This document shows positions 37,511 through 45,921 of a DNA stretch of 64,000 bases, in pieces (within the stretch, counting starts at the first letter, position 1; each line of letters begins with the position of its first letter). Below the pieces are notes generated by a model. It saw nothing but the letters and a program-made list of their open reading frames with translations. It was not told the DNA's origin and ran no database searches. The translations under genes and the position numbers were made by a program. The stretch covers positions 107,733-171,732 of the forward strand of contig NZ_JAHLPW010000007.1 in assembly GCF_018918075.1 (NCBI RefSeq), written 5' to 3'. The DNA is from Virgibacillus sp. MSJ-26 (GTDB lineage: Bacteria; Bacillota; Bacilli; Bacillales; Amphibacillaceae).

Positions 37511-39898
37511 TTATTGGGCTTTCTCTACTTCCACTAGATTTGTATGTTGAGGATTACCTTTAGCCAATGGGGATGGCTTCTGTGTTGTTAAAACGTTAAT
37601 AGAACCCCTTGTATCTATTCCTTCTTTGTTTGGTGTATACCAAGCACCCTGCGGAATAGCCACTACACCTGGAACAATTCTATTAGTTACTTTAACTGGA
37701 ATATGGACAATCCCTCTGTCATTAAATACCTTTGTAATGTCCCCATCATTTATATTTCGTTCAGTAGCGTCTATTTCATTCATCCACATTTCTTGTTTTC
37801 CTGCTTCTTCCATCCATGGATTGTTGTCATGTGTTGAGTGACAACGGCGTTTATAATGCCAACCAATTAATTGAAGAGGATATTTTTTAGTTAACTCACT
37901 TTCAGGACCTTCATCAACTGGTACATGCTTTGGTATAGCAGGAATTTCCTCATGTTTATTCATATCCCATAAATCTTTAGAAAAAATTTCAATTTTACCT
38001 GATGGAGTTGGAAATGGATTATTTTCTGGATCTTTTATTTCTTTTTCAAATCCTATTGTTGGTTTTTCAAATTTCCATTTATGAATGCCTTGTTTTTGCA
38101 TTTGCTTCCAAGAGGGGAATTCAGGATCTTCTTTTCTAGTTTCTTCAATTACCCAGCGGGCCCAGTCCTTTTCCGTTTTTCCTTCAGTAAATTCTTTTTC
38201 CACACCCATTTTCTTAGCTAGAAGTGTTAACCATTCATAATCAGACTTCGACTCATACAAGCTTTCCGACACTTTCTGTGATAGTATTGCATAATCACCA
38301 TAACCCCAAGGTAAACCAATATCATACCTTTCAAAAAAGGTGTTAGAAGGTAATAATATATCCGCAAATTTTGCGGAAGGAGTCATAAATACATCGCTTA
38401 CCACGATGAATTCTACTAGGTTCTCATCTTCTAGAATTTCCTTAGTTTTATTAATATCTCCATGCTGATTAACTAAAGCATTTCCCGCTAAATTAAATAA
38501 CAATTTTATATTAGTTGGTAAACCCTCACCTTCTTTTAAACCGATAATACCATCTTCAGCAGTCATATCTGTTCCATGAGTTATGGCATCAGTATACAGA
38601 AAACATGGAATGGTAATACCTAGAGGGTTTTCAACATTTGGAACAGATGCCACAGACGTACGCCCAAAGCCTCCCGACCCTGAGGCCCAACCGCCATTTT
38701 TCCCTACATTACCAGTGATTGAAGCCAATACTGTTGAGCCTCTTACTATTTGTTCTCCGTTCATATGCCGTTGTGGACCCCAACCTTGAATAAGTGCTGC
38801 TGGTTTAGCCATTGCATATTCTCTTGCGAGCTGTCGAATTTTATTTGCAGGTAATCCACATATTTTTTCTGCCCATTCCGGACTCTTTTCAACACCATCT
38901 TTTTTTCCTAATATATAACTTTCTAGTGATTCTCCTTCAGGAATATCCTTAGGCATATGTTTTTCATCATGTCCAATGCAATATTTATTTAGAAATTTTT
39001 TGTCATGAAGATTTTCAGTGATTATGACATAAGTCATTGCATCCATTAAGGCATTATCTGTTGTCGGGCGAATTGGAAACCATTCATCAGCAAGTCCAAC
39101 TCCTGTATCTGAATAACGTGGATCAACTACATAAATTTTAGCACCAGCTTCTTTTGCCTTCTTCAAATAAAAGTTTGATGTGCCAAAGATTGTTTCGGCT
39201 GGATTATGTCCCCATAAAATAATTAACTTTGAATTTACCAAAGAATCCAAGCTACTACCCGAAGCTCCAGTGCCATAGGTATAAGGTGTGGCTATAGAGG
39301 TTTGAGCACTACTATACGTGTTGTGGTAACCTAAATAGCCACCTGTTAATCCCATCAATTTATTAAACATCGTTCTGCCACTTGTTATACCCCCCCAGTT
39401 ACCGGAAGCATAGACGCTATATCGAGATGCTGGTCCATATTTATCCGTAATTCTTTCTGTTTCTTTATGAATAGTGTTAATTGCCTCTTCCCATGTTATG
39501 CGCTCAAACTTACCTTCACCACGCTTACCAACACGCTTCATTGGATACTTTAACCGGTTAGGGTTATAGATAAATTTTCTATAACTACGCCCTCGAATGC
39601 ATGCACGGATTTGTGGACAGATTAACGAATCCTCTTCAGCGTCATCAGTTGAAATTCGAATGATTTTACCATCCTTAACATGAGCTTTAACTAAACATCT
39701 TCCTCCGCAGTTTGTTGTTCCGCATGTAGGAATTACTTTTACCTGATCTTCCATCTTTTCAGCTCTTACTTCCTTTGGTTTGAGATATTTCTTAGTAGAT
39801 ATACCCCCAAGCACTAAAGGAGCGGTAGAAGCACCTGACCATTTTAAAAAGGTTCGTCTTGATATTGAATTTTCTTTGATTTGTTTAAATATACTCAT
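37511..39898 (-). CDS. dmsA: DmsA-type molybdopterin reductase catalytic subunit
   Basis: 795 residues. Tat signal SRRTFLKWSGAS at residues 12-23; Fe-S region CGTTNCGGRCLVKAHVKDGK then RACIRGRS; the molybdenum Ser is in YHNTYSSAQTS, as Ser176 of E. coli DmsA. Many blocks equal DmsA (YPMKRVGKRGEGKFERITWE in outline, GWGPQRHMNGEQ, LPSNTFFERYD). DMSO or TMAO are likely electron acceptors, but related enzymes use other S- or N-oxides. No Sec codon. GGGAGGT precedes the ATG. Second gene of torD-dmsABC-FeS-tatA. Confidence 0.92.
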   Translation of the reverse strand: MSIFKQIKENSISRRTFLKWSGASTAPLVLGGISTKKYLKPKEVRAEKMEDQVKVIPTCGTTNCGGRCLVKAHVKDGKIIRISTDDAEEDSLICPQIRACIRGRSYRKFIYNPNRLKYPMKRVGKRGEGKFERITWEEAINTIHKETERITDKYGPASRYSVYASGNWGGITSGRTMFNKLMGLTGGYLGYHNTYSSAQTSIATPYTYGTGASGSSLDSLVNSKLIILWGHNPAETIFGTSNFYLKKAKEAGAKIYVVDPRYSDTGVGLADEWFPIRPTTDNALMDAMTYVIITENLHDKKFLNKYCIGHDEKHMPKDIPEGESLESYILGKKDGVEKSPEWAEKICGLPANKIRQLAREYAMAKPAALIQGWGPQRHMNGEQIVRGSTVLASITGNVGKNGGWASGSGGFGRTSVASVPNVENPLGITIPCFLYTDAITHGTDMTAEDGIIGLKEGEGLPTNIKLLFNLAGNALVNQHGDINKTKEILEDENLVEFIVVSDVFMTPSAKFADILLPSNTFFERYDIGLPWGYGDYAILSQKVSESLYESKSDYEWLTLLAKKMGVEKEFTEGKTEKDWARWVIEETRKEDPEFPSWKQMQKQGIHKWKFEKPTIGFEKEIKDPENNPFPTPSGKIEIFSKDLWDMNKHEEIPAIPKHVPVDEGPESELTKKYPLQLIGWHYKRRCHSTHDNNPWMEEAGKQEMWMNEIDATERNINDGDITKVFNDRGIVHIPVKVTNRIVPGVVAIPQGAWYTPNKEGIDTRGSINVLTTQKPSPLAKGNPQHTNLVEVEKAQ

Positions 39899-39937
39899 TA
39901 AATAGTACCTCCCTTGTGTAATACTTTATCTAATTTC

Positions 39938-40585
39938 CTATAATGAAAATTCTTTAATATATGCCGTATCAAACGAAATGAAATCATTAAGTAAAAGAGC
40001 GAAACCCCTGTAAAGGGTTGACTCTGTATTATCAAGTACATCTTTTGTAAAGTCAGGAATCCATTTAGAAAGATGCTGTGACAGCATTAAATCTTGTCCA
40101 TCTATAAAGCGAGAACCAATTTCATTTTCTTTTGAACTACTTTCAATTAAATGAATCATAAATTCGAGTTCAATTACTAAGTGGTCTTCCGCCTCTATAT
40201 TTCTTTCTACGAGCTCAAGTCCAAAACTGTCATATATTTTTGCCACTTCTAATGAGGGATAATCATATAGTATCCTATCTTTTCCGCGATAGATCGACTC
40301 CCAAGGGGGAGCCAATAAAGTACCTGGTCCAATAAAAAGCTTGTAATATTCTTGTTCATGAACAGACGAGTTTGTTCCATTGTCCACCTTGAAAAAATTG
40401 TAAATTATTTCACCACCTTCACCAAATCCTTTAATCACATCTAGATTTCCGTTATTCTTAATCTGAATATAATCATTTTTAGATAATGGTTGTGAAAGTA
40501 ATTTTTGCAATAAAATATACATGTTCTTTCTCAATTCCAACAAAGGGAAATAATCAACTTTAGGGTTAGCTACATTACTTCGCAT
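39938..40585 (-). CDS. TorD/DmsD-family chaperone
   Basis: A 215-residue all-helical chaperone that binds the Tat signal of a molybdoenzyme until the cofactor is inserted. The family core is EYYKLFIGPGTLLAPPWESI plus DHLVIELEFMIHLI. ATG 40585 is chosen because AGGAGTG lies 5 bases upstream; the frame is open a further 45 codons but that part overlaps the promoter and FNR site. First gene of the operon, upstream of its client dmsA. Confidence 0.88.
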   Translation of the reverse strand: MRSNVANPKVDYFPLLELRKNMYILLQKLLSQPLSKNDYIQIKNNGNLDVIKGFGEGGEIIYNFFKVDNGTNSSVHEQEYYKLFIGPGTLLAPPWESIYRGKDRILYDYPSLEVAKIYDSFGLELVERNIEAEDHLVIELEFMIHLIESSSKENEIGSRFIDGQDLMLSQHLSKWIPDFTKDVLDNTESTLYRGFALLLNDFISFDTAYIKEFSL

Positions 40586-40692
40586 AATGTCACTCCTGTA
40601 ATTTATTTTACTTATAACATCTGTTACTATTAGATGATCCCCCAATCTTTTATAATCTATTGATTTGGATATCCTAATGAAGTTTAATATAT

Positions 40693-40708
40693 ATGTGAGT
40701 AATTTCAC
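40693..40708. promoter_or_regulatory. Perfect FNR/CRP-type palindrome upstream of the torD-dms operon
   Basis: TGTGAGTAATTTCACA, i.e. TGTGA-N6-TCACA, the consensus of Bacillus Fnr. It lies 108 bases before the torD ATG. A loose TATCCA lies at the spacing expected for an activator at -41.5. Oxygen-responsive induction of the operon is the obvious inference. Confidence 0.7.
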
Positions 40709-41361
40709 ATAAACTTGCAAAAAAAATTTATATGATTCCCGTACCTACTATTAAATAGACTAGGATATCTTTATTTACTTTTATCATAAATATTGCCTAG
40801 CAGTCAATACCCTGATTTTTGTCTCTATTTTACACTACGGCAAACTTACAAAGGAAGTTAACTCTTAAAATAATAAAGTACTTTGTATATTACAAATTAG
40901 ATAACTAATTTGGTCTTTAATATAAATACTCACCGATGTTAATTTATTATTTTACGCTTTTTATATGTATGTTTATTCGCTTCATAAAGCCTTTTTAGAA
41001 TAAACATAAATAAAGAAAATATAATTTATAGCATGAAATTTAGGATTTATATTTAACGAACTTATGATAAACCCTTATACCATAGTTTTCCATTTTGTCG
41101 CAGTTTGCACTATAATAAGTAATTTAAATTAAATTTTGTCGAAAAAAAGAAATTTAAACTATGAACTATAATGAAAGAGTGTTTTATTTTTATAGTTACA
41201 GTAATGTTACTAAATAAATAACCCTAAGCCCAATCAATAGATTTATGTCTGTCTTTTTGACTACCCAAATTAAGCAAATAACTTTTCTTTTCATACCTTA
41301 TAGGGTATGATTCTTAAAAGGATATAATGCAACGATTGATTTTATAAAGGAGTGTGGAATA
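40709..41361. other. Intergenic region, no gene seen
   Basis: Very AT-rich, with stops in every frame. Two divergent promoters are expected here (dms operon and HesB-like gene). A TATAAT occurs near 41112, without a good -35. Confidence 0.5.
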
Positions 41362-41649
41362 ATGTTAAAAGCCACTCAAGCAGCAATTGAGAGTATCAAA
41401 GAAGAGTTAGATGATATGAATGAAGATATTGACACGTCATATATTCGTCTATTTATGAGTCCTGGCTGAGGTGGGCCTAGATTAAAATTGGCTCTGGAAG
41501 AGTCATCTAGCGAAAGGGATACAATAACAGAAATAGAAAACATTAAATTTCTTATTGATGAATATCAATACCACTTCTTTAAGGATGTAAAACTAGATTA
41601 CGTCAAAAACACCTTTGGCTTTGGTGAATTCACTTTATTAACTGTCTAA
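41362..41649 (+). CDS. HesB-like selenoprotein (UGA at 41467-41469)
   Basis: A 95-residue IscA/HesB-like protein. ATG 41362 follows AAAGGAGTG. Residue 36 is an in-frame UGA in SPGUGGPRLKLALEE, the site where the HesB family has a metal-binding Cys; Sec-containing HesB-like proteins with GUGGP are known in Firmicutes. The second part (NIKFLIDEYQYHFFKDVKLDY) and FGFGEFTLLTV end match the small-scaffold fold, but the usual C-terminal CGC is replaced by GFG. Probably involved in Fe-S or metal handling, perhaps for the nearby Fe-S enzymes. A hairpin follows. Confidence 0.92.
41490..41504 (+). promoter_or_regulatory. SECIS-like hairpin of the HesB-like gene
   Basis: GGCTCT-GGA-AGAGTC, 6-bp stem with one G-U, loop GGA starting 27 bases after the UGA. 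Strikingly like the hairpin at 27968-27984. Confidence 0.5.
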
Positions 41650-41657
41650 GAAAACAA

Positions 41658-41695
41658 ACAATCCTAAGTACCAAATACACATTCCTTAGGATTGT
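41658..41695 (+). terminator. Hairpin after the HesB-like gene
   Basis: ACAATCCTAAG / CTTAGGATTGT, perfect 11-bp stem with a 16-base loop, 8 bases after the stop. No long T-run. Confidence 0.65.
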
Positions 41696-41831
41696 GTAGT
41701 ATAGGGGTATCCGGTGAATTGGTTCCATCTTATAAGGCTGAGCAACCGGATTGATATTTAATAATTTCACATTAAACACAATGAAAAGTACCAAAAAAGG
41801 TTTATTACCGCCAATATGTCGGCATTTCTAT

Positions 41832-41876
41832 GTAAATATAAAAATAGCACTTGCCGACAATGTGCCGATAAGCGCT
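41832..41876 (-). terminator. Terminator of the rRNA/tRNA operon (now separated from it)
   Basis: Minus strand: AGCGCTT pairs with AAGTGCT (one G-U) around a 17-base loop, then ATTTTTATATTTA. It lies just past the 3' end of the split tRNA-Thr, so it would originally have ended the operon that now starts 21 kb to the right. Confidence 0.65.
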
Positions 41877-41898
41877 ATGTATCAAGGTTTATGCCGAG

Positions 41899-41942
41899 AG
41901 CTTCCAACAGGATTTGAACCTGCGACCTCTTCCTTACCATGG
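41899..41942 (-). tRNA. 3' part of the split host tRNA-Thr(GGT)
   Basis: Minus strand: anticodon loop and stem (ATGGTAAGGAAG), variable region GAGGTC, T-arm GCAGGTTCAAATCCTGT, and acceptor TGGAAGC with discriminator T. It joins at the shared core to the 5' part at 63284-63312 to make a normal 73-base tRNA-Thr(GGT) with acceptor GCTTCCA/TGGAAGC. Alone it is non-functional. Confidence 0.9.
41932..41942. repeat. att core, left end
   Basis: CCTTACCATGG, equal to the anticodon loop and part of the stem of tRNA-Thr(GGT). Direct repeat of 63273-63283. Confidence 0.85.
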
Positions 41943-42041
41943 TAAATCGATAAAAATATAAGCAACTTATACGATAAAGACCTTGTAAAATCAACGTTCT
42001 TAGAAAAGCAATTGAACATAAACGACTTATATAACCATGAA

Positions 42042-42062
42042 GTCGTCACTGTTTCGTCACTG
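42042..42062 (+). repeat. Probable integrase arm-type repeat, left copy
   Basis: A 21-bp sequence containing CGTCACTG twice (second half TTTCGTCACTG), exactly repeated at 63170-63190 in the same orientation. Both are about 80-100 bp inside the att cores. Similar AT-rich sequence with ATAAAATGAA follows each. Confidence 0.75.
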
Positions 42063-42200
42063 AAAAAAATAAAATGAAGAACAGTTGCATACAAAAATTA
42101 TTAATTTGCGGGCCCAAAGTTCTACAAGATTTCATTTGACAATATTTCATCGTCAATGGCTTTTTTGTTTTTTATTGATGATTGACTTTAGTAAGGATGT

Positions 42201-42302
42201 ATGGATGATAAATATTTAAATATGGGTTTAAAAATAGGTAAGACTGAAGGAAACTATAAGTATTTAGTTGAAGTAATCAATGAATACGATAAAAATCAAT
42301 AG
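42201..42302 (+). CDS. Short open frame, 33 aa, doubtful
   Basis: ATG 42201 with a weak AAGG 4 bases before it; product ends KYLVEVINEYDKNQ. Not recognised; could be a remnant. Apart from this and the hairpin cluster, 41943-43105 has stops in all frames and holds no gene that I can see. Confidence 0.25.
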   Translation: MDDKYLNMGLKIGKTEGNYKYLVEVINEYDKNQ

Positions 42303-42772
42303 GTTCTCCATCAAGATTGGGAGGAAGAAGGATATTGCGTAAAGGCAGTATCTATTTTTTATATTTCAGATTAATGATTTATTCAAAGTTTTGAAAGCGT
42401 GACTGTTCCTTTACTTATTATCCCAGGAATGTGAACGTTGAATGGAATTATAAGAGAGCTGGACAGGCTTTAGGACACAAAATCTTTTTCAAGCTGATAG
42501 TACATTTTAGGAAAGTGACTTCTTTCTAATCCTTGTCTGTCAATAGCCAGACGCAAAGTGGCCTAGGGATGGCATTCAAGATCAGTTTAATTTTCGGGTT
42601 ACTTTAGGTCGTATGAGTGAACTTGGGTATGGAACTATGCTCAGATTGGACGTACAAATACAATTTCCTTAAAGCAGATTAAATGTTATTTCATTTCGGA
42701 ATTTTATACACCATTTATCCCGAAGGAACATGATTTTTTTAAGTGAAATTGCTAAACAGCCCAATAAAGGCT

Positions 42773-42867
42773 GCCCAGTACAGCGGCGTGCGAAGCGAAA
42801 GCCGCTGTGCTGGGCTAAGCCTGCGTGGCGATAGCCACGCCTTAACCCTCCGTTTCTAACAGGGGGG
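42773..42867. other. Cluster of three GC-rich hairpins
   Basis: GCCCAGTACAGCGGC (42773-42787) pairs with 42801-42815 (one G-U); GCGTGGC-GATA-GCCACGC at 42823-42840; CCCTCC (42846) with GGGGGG (42867). Markedly GC-rich inside AT-rich DNA. Further GCCCAATAAAGGCTG-like short repeats flank it. It may be a structured RNA, a REP-type element or a transposon end. Confidence 0.55.
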
Positions 42868-43105
42868 TAGAAAAACAATAAGAAACTGTTTCAAAAGTCT
42901 TAAAGCGCTGTTGCATCAAGGATTCAGGGCATGTTACGAAGAAGTCAGTTTTTAGCCTTTAGTTGACATCTTTTTTCTGTTGTGAGAAATGCACATGAAT
43001 CACGTTGGTATCAAAATTCTTCCTTCATTAGCTTAGTTATATCATTTACATGCGTTCTAAATTATTTCTTGCGTAGACTTCTTTGCTCATACATTCAAGT
43101 GAATG

Positions 43106-43559
43106 TTACTTTTCTTTTACTCTAGCAATGACAAAACCGTCAATCCCCGGAAGTAATGTTGATTCTAAGCGACTATCAGAAGAAACCATTTGGTTAAAAG
43201 TCCTAATCGCCTCTGTATTTTCGGATTTATCGTTATAGTCAATTACTCTTTCACGATTCAAAGTATTGTCAGCCGCAATAATTGTACCTGGTTTTGATAA
43301 GGCTAGTGATCTTTCTAAAAATGCTGGATAGTTACTTTTATTTGCATCAATAAAAATTAAATCAAACTGCTGCTTTTGCTCTTGTAAAACACTCATCGTA
43401 GATAAAGCATCTCCAACAATTACCTCAATTTTCTCCCCAAAATTACAACTCTGAATCGTTTCTCTTGCTACTAGTGCGTGTTTTTCTTCAACCTCTAAGG
43501 ATGTTACCTTTCCTCCATTACTCAATCCTCTTGCAAGATATATACTTCCAACTCCCCCT
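43106..43559 (-). pseudogene. SAM-dependent O-methyltransferase, 5'-truncated
   Basis: The C-terminal two thirds of a class I (catechol-type) O-methyltransferase. The frame is open from just after the upstream hydrolase stop: GGVGSIYLARGLSNGGKVTS is motif I, LEVEEKHALVARETI follows, FDLIFIDANKSNYPAF is the metal/SAM region, and IIAADNTLNRERV is next. About 55-60 N-terminal residues including the start are missing, and no ribosome site is present. The break falls within a few bases of the hydrolase stop, suggesting a deletion joined the two genes. Confidence 0.8.
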
Positions 43560-44540
43560 TCACATCATAGTATTTTTAACATACAAGCAAACCTCCGAAA
43601 ACCGTTTGGATTCACTAATATGCGGCGAGTGGCCTGAATGCTCAAACCAAAAGATTTGCTTTAATGGAGTTCTTAATTGTTCAATGTACTGTTCTGCCAG
43701 TTCAAATGGTGCTTGATAATCGTGGTAACCTTCGCATAAATAGACAGGCACGTCTAATGCAGGAACCTTCTCAAAAAGATCAACCGCCATAAATTCGTTC
43801 CAAAGCGCCCTATTTGATGACAGAACATTTTTGGCGAAGAAAAACCAGTCCTTCAACGTATATTCTTTTGATGAAGGAATTGCTCGCAATAAATAGGAAG
43901 ATGACAGTTCCATCGGTAAAAATTTGAGCAGCCACTTTCGCTGTTTCATCATCGCTTTAAAATTTTGGTAAGGTGGAGCACCGATTTTAGATAGGGCTGC
44001 AATGGCATTCTGATGATTGGCTTCCTTTGCTCGTTCAAGAGCAAAAGCATAACTTATTTGTTCGTTCAACTCGATATTAACCAATTGAGAAATGCCGATA
44101 TAGGCATGAATGCTTTCAGGATACTGTTGAGCTGTTAGTACACCCAATATACTGCCCCATGAATGCCCTGTGAGAAACAGTTGTTCCTGCCCAAACCGTG
44201 ATAACAAGTATGTGATTAATTCGTGGGTATCCTCTACAAACTGTGCTAGGTTCATGGTCGATGGATCGATCTTCCTTCCTGATTTACCTGCTCCACGCTG
44301 ATCCCAGTTGACTACAATAAAGTGCTTTTCTAACTCCTGTTCATATTTGCGAATAAAACCGATTTGAGCAGAACCTGGTCCTCCATGAAGAAAAAGAAGT
44401 AAAGGATTGTTTTTGTCGGCTCCACGAATTAAAACCCATTGTTTGATTCCGCCAATTCGAACAGGCTCAAGTGAGGCAATACTATTTTTCAAAATTCTCC
44501 CCTTATTATCTCGGATTGGGGGAGTTCTGCTTTTAAACAT
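43560..44540 (-). CDS. Alpha/beta hydrolase (proline-iminopeptidase-like)
   Basis: 326 residues. Oxyanion-hole motif LLLFLHGGPGSAQIG (about residues 45-59), catalytic Ser in LTGHSWGSILG (about 125), probable Asp in CEGYHDYQAPFEL and His in FEHSGHSPH near the end. The HGGPG motif is typical of prolyl iminopeptidases and related amidases. ATG 44540 follows GGGAGG by 7 bases; an extended frame to 44630 overlaps the upstream gene and is unlikely. Substrate unknown. Confidence 0.88.
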   Translation of the reverse strand: MFKSRTPPIRDNKGRILKNSIASLEPVRIGGIKQWVLIRGADKNNPLLLFLHGGPGSAQIGFIRKYEQELEKHFIVVNWDQRGAGKSGRKIDPSTMNLAQFVEDTHELITYLLSRFGQEQLFLTGHSWGSILGVLTAQQYPESIHAYIGISQLVNIELNEQISYAFALERAKEANHQNAIAALSKIGAPPYQNFKAMMKQRKWLLKFLPMELSSSYLLRAIPSSKEYTLKDWFFFAKNVLSSNRALWNEFMAVDLFEKVPALDVPVYLCEGYHDYQAPFELAEQYIEQLRTPLKQIFWFEHSGHSPHISESKRFSEVCLYVKNTMM

Positions 44541-44580
44541 AATTGTTCCTCCCGTAAAGAGTAATAAAAAAATATGATTT

Positions 44581-45210
44581 TTAGTTCTTTTTGAAAAAAA
44601 CGAAGCGTGGCAACGAATATAAGGAGTCAACGAGAATTACTAAAGTCCAAATTCCGCTAATCTTGCTGGCTAATTCGTTGTTAAAAAAACCATTTCCAAT
44701 TAGATATACAATCTTATCAACAACGTTATTCTCTGTTGAAAGTTCCAATGGTTTAAAACCATATAGCAACATAAATTTTCCCATTACTAAATAGATGATA
44801 AGATGGAGACCTAATCTTTTAATCTCTTTTTTTCTGTTTTTAAATACATCTACCGTTTTATTATGGGAATTGATTTCATCATTAAGAGGTGGCTCTTCCC
44901 TCTTTTCAAATTTTCGCTTTATCATCCTATCAAGTTTCTGAAGATCACTTTTTCCTGCAGTAAATGCATATATCAAAACAACAACAATAACAATCTGAAA
45001 CGCGTCAATTGTACCTGATTCAATATAGTCAAGAACACCAAGAGCCAGCAGCCAAAGATCACTTAGCAACCATATGATTATTAAATATTTGCTTAATTTA
45101 TCTAACCCTAATCCGTATCTAAGGAGGAGAAAACCGATAATACTTCCCCAAAAAATAATCTCCCCAAAAATAAAGAATAACCACTTGTATTCAAGTATAA
45201 AATATATCAT
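44581..45210 (-). CDS. Hypothetical membrane protein, 209 aa
   Basis: Four or five hydrophobic helices: about residues 8-30, 38-60, 68-85, 133-150 and 185-203. A charged cytoplasmic stretch between (LDRMIKRKFEKREEPPLNDE) follows the third helix. Not recognised beyond resemblance to Bacillus integral membrane proteins of the YmcC kind. Same strand as its neighbours, 40 bases before the hydrolase start. Confidence 0.75.
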   Translation of the reverse strand: MIYFILEYKWLFFIFGEIIFWGSIIGFLLLRYGLGLDKLSKYLIIIWLLSDLWLLALGVLDYIESGTIDAFQIVIVVVLIYAFTAGKSDLQKLDRMIKRKFEKREEPPLNDEINSHNKTVDVFKNRKKEIKRLGLHLIIYLVMGKFMLLYGFKPLELSTENNVVDKIVYLIGNGFFNNELASKISGIWTLVILVDSLYSLPRFVFFKKN

Positions 45211-45259
45211 CTAATCTATCCATTTCATAAAGGTTAATCACTTAATACATAACAATAAT

Positions 45260-45889
45260 TTATTTCATTTTCTTATAACAGCAATCAAATTTAGAATTAG
45301 CCCATATCAGATATAAATAGCCTCCATAGTAACGTTCTTCCCGAATAAGTTTTAAATTAGACTTTTTTACTATTTCAGTCATATTTCTGTCTTGGTGGCA
45401 CCCCGCTAGTCTTAAAGCTAAAGGATTGGAGAGTTTTTGCAACCATCCAACGGTTCTGTTCGTACAAAGTCCATGCTCTAACAAAAGAATTTTCCCTTCT
45501 GGCTTACACCACTTTTGAAAACGATTTAGAACATGGATAGGGTCTTGATAAGCACATAAACTTGCGGAGGATATAATCGTATCAAAGCTGTTTGGGCTTA
45601 ATTCAACAGTTTCAACATCTTCTTGAATAAATTTTGTTTTAAAAGGGTAATTTTTTGCAGCATGCCGTGCTGTTTTTAACATTTCATGGCTAAAGTCTAT
45701 TCCAGTCAATTCAATATTTCTGTTATAGTAGGGGAAATTAAGTCCAGAACCAATTGAAACTTCTAATACTTTTCCTTCAGCTTCTTGAAAAATTCGTTGA
45801 CGAAACTTAGAAGCATGATTATTTTTTCTTCGTTCATTATATTTCTTTGCTTGCTTGTCAAATTTTTGAATTAATGATTGGCGATCCAT
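45260..45889 (-). CDS. Class I SAM-dependent methyltransferase
   Basis: 209 residues. Motif I is VLEVSIGSGLNFPYYN (about residues 40-55), then LTGIDFSHEMLKTARH, motif with FDTIISSASLCAYQDP (about 105), and GKILLLEHGL. The WLQKLSNPLALRLAGCHQDR segment resembles METTL7/UbiE-like small methyltransferases. Substrate unknown. Intact, unlike two other methyltransferase genes in this element. Confidence 0.88.
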   Translation of the reverse strand: MDRQSLIQKFDKQAKKYNERRKNNHASKFRQRIFQEAEGKVLEVSIGSGLNFPYYNRNIELTGIDFSHEMLKTARHAAKNYPFKTKFIQEDVETVELSPNSFDTIISSASLCAYQDPIHVLNRFQKWCKPEGKILLLEHGLCTNRTVGWLQKLSNPLALRLAGCHQDRNMTEIVKKSNLKLIREERYYGGYLYLIWANSKFDCCYKKMK

Positions 45890-45921
45890 ATCATCCCTCT
45901 ATTCCATTATTCGGATCTGTT

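Noticed and set aside
41751..41945. 64-residue plus-strand frame across the tRNA half
   Set aside because: It runs through the rRNA-operon terminator and tRNA-Thr 3' half on the opposite strand; chance frame.
42669..42878. 69-residue minus-strand frame
   Set aside because: It is produced by the GC-rich hairpin cluster; no ribosome site and no protein-like composition.
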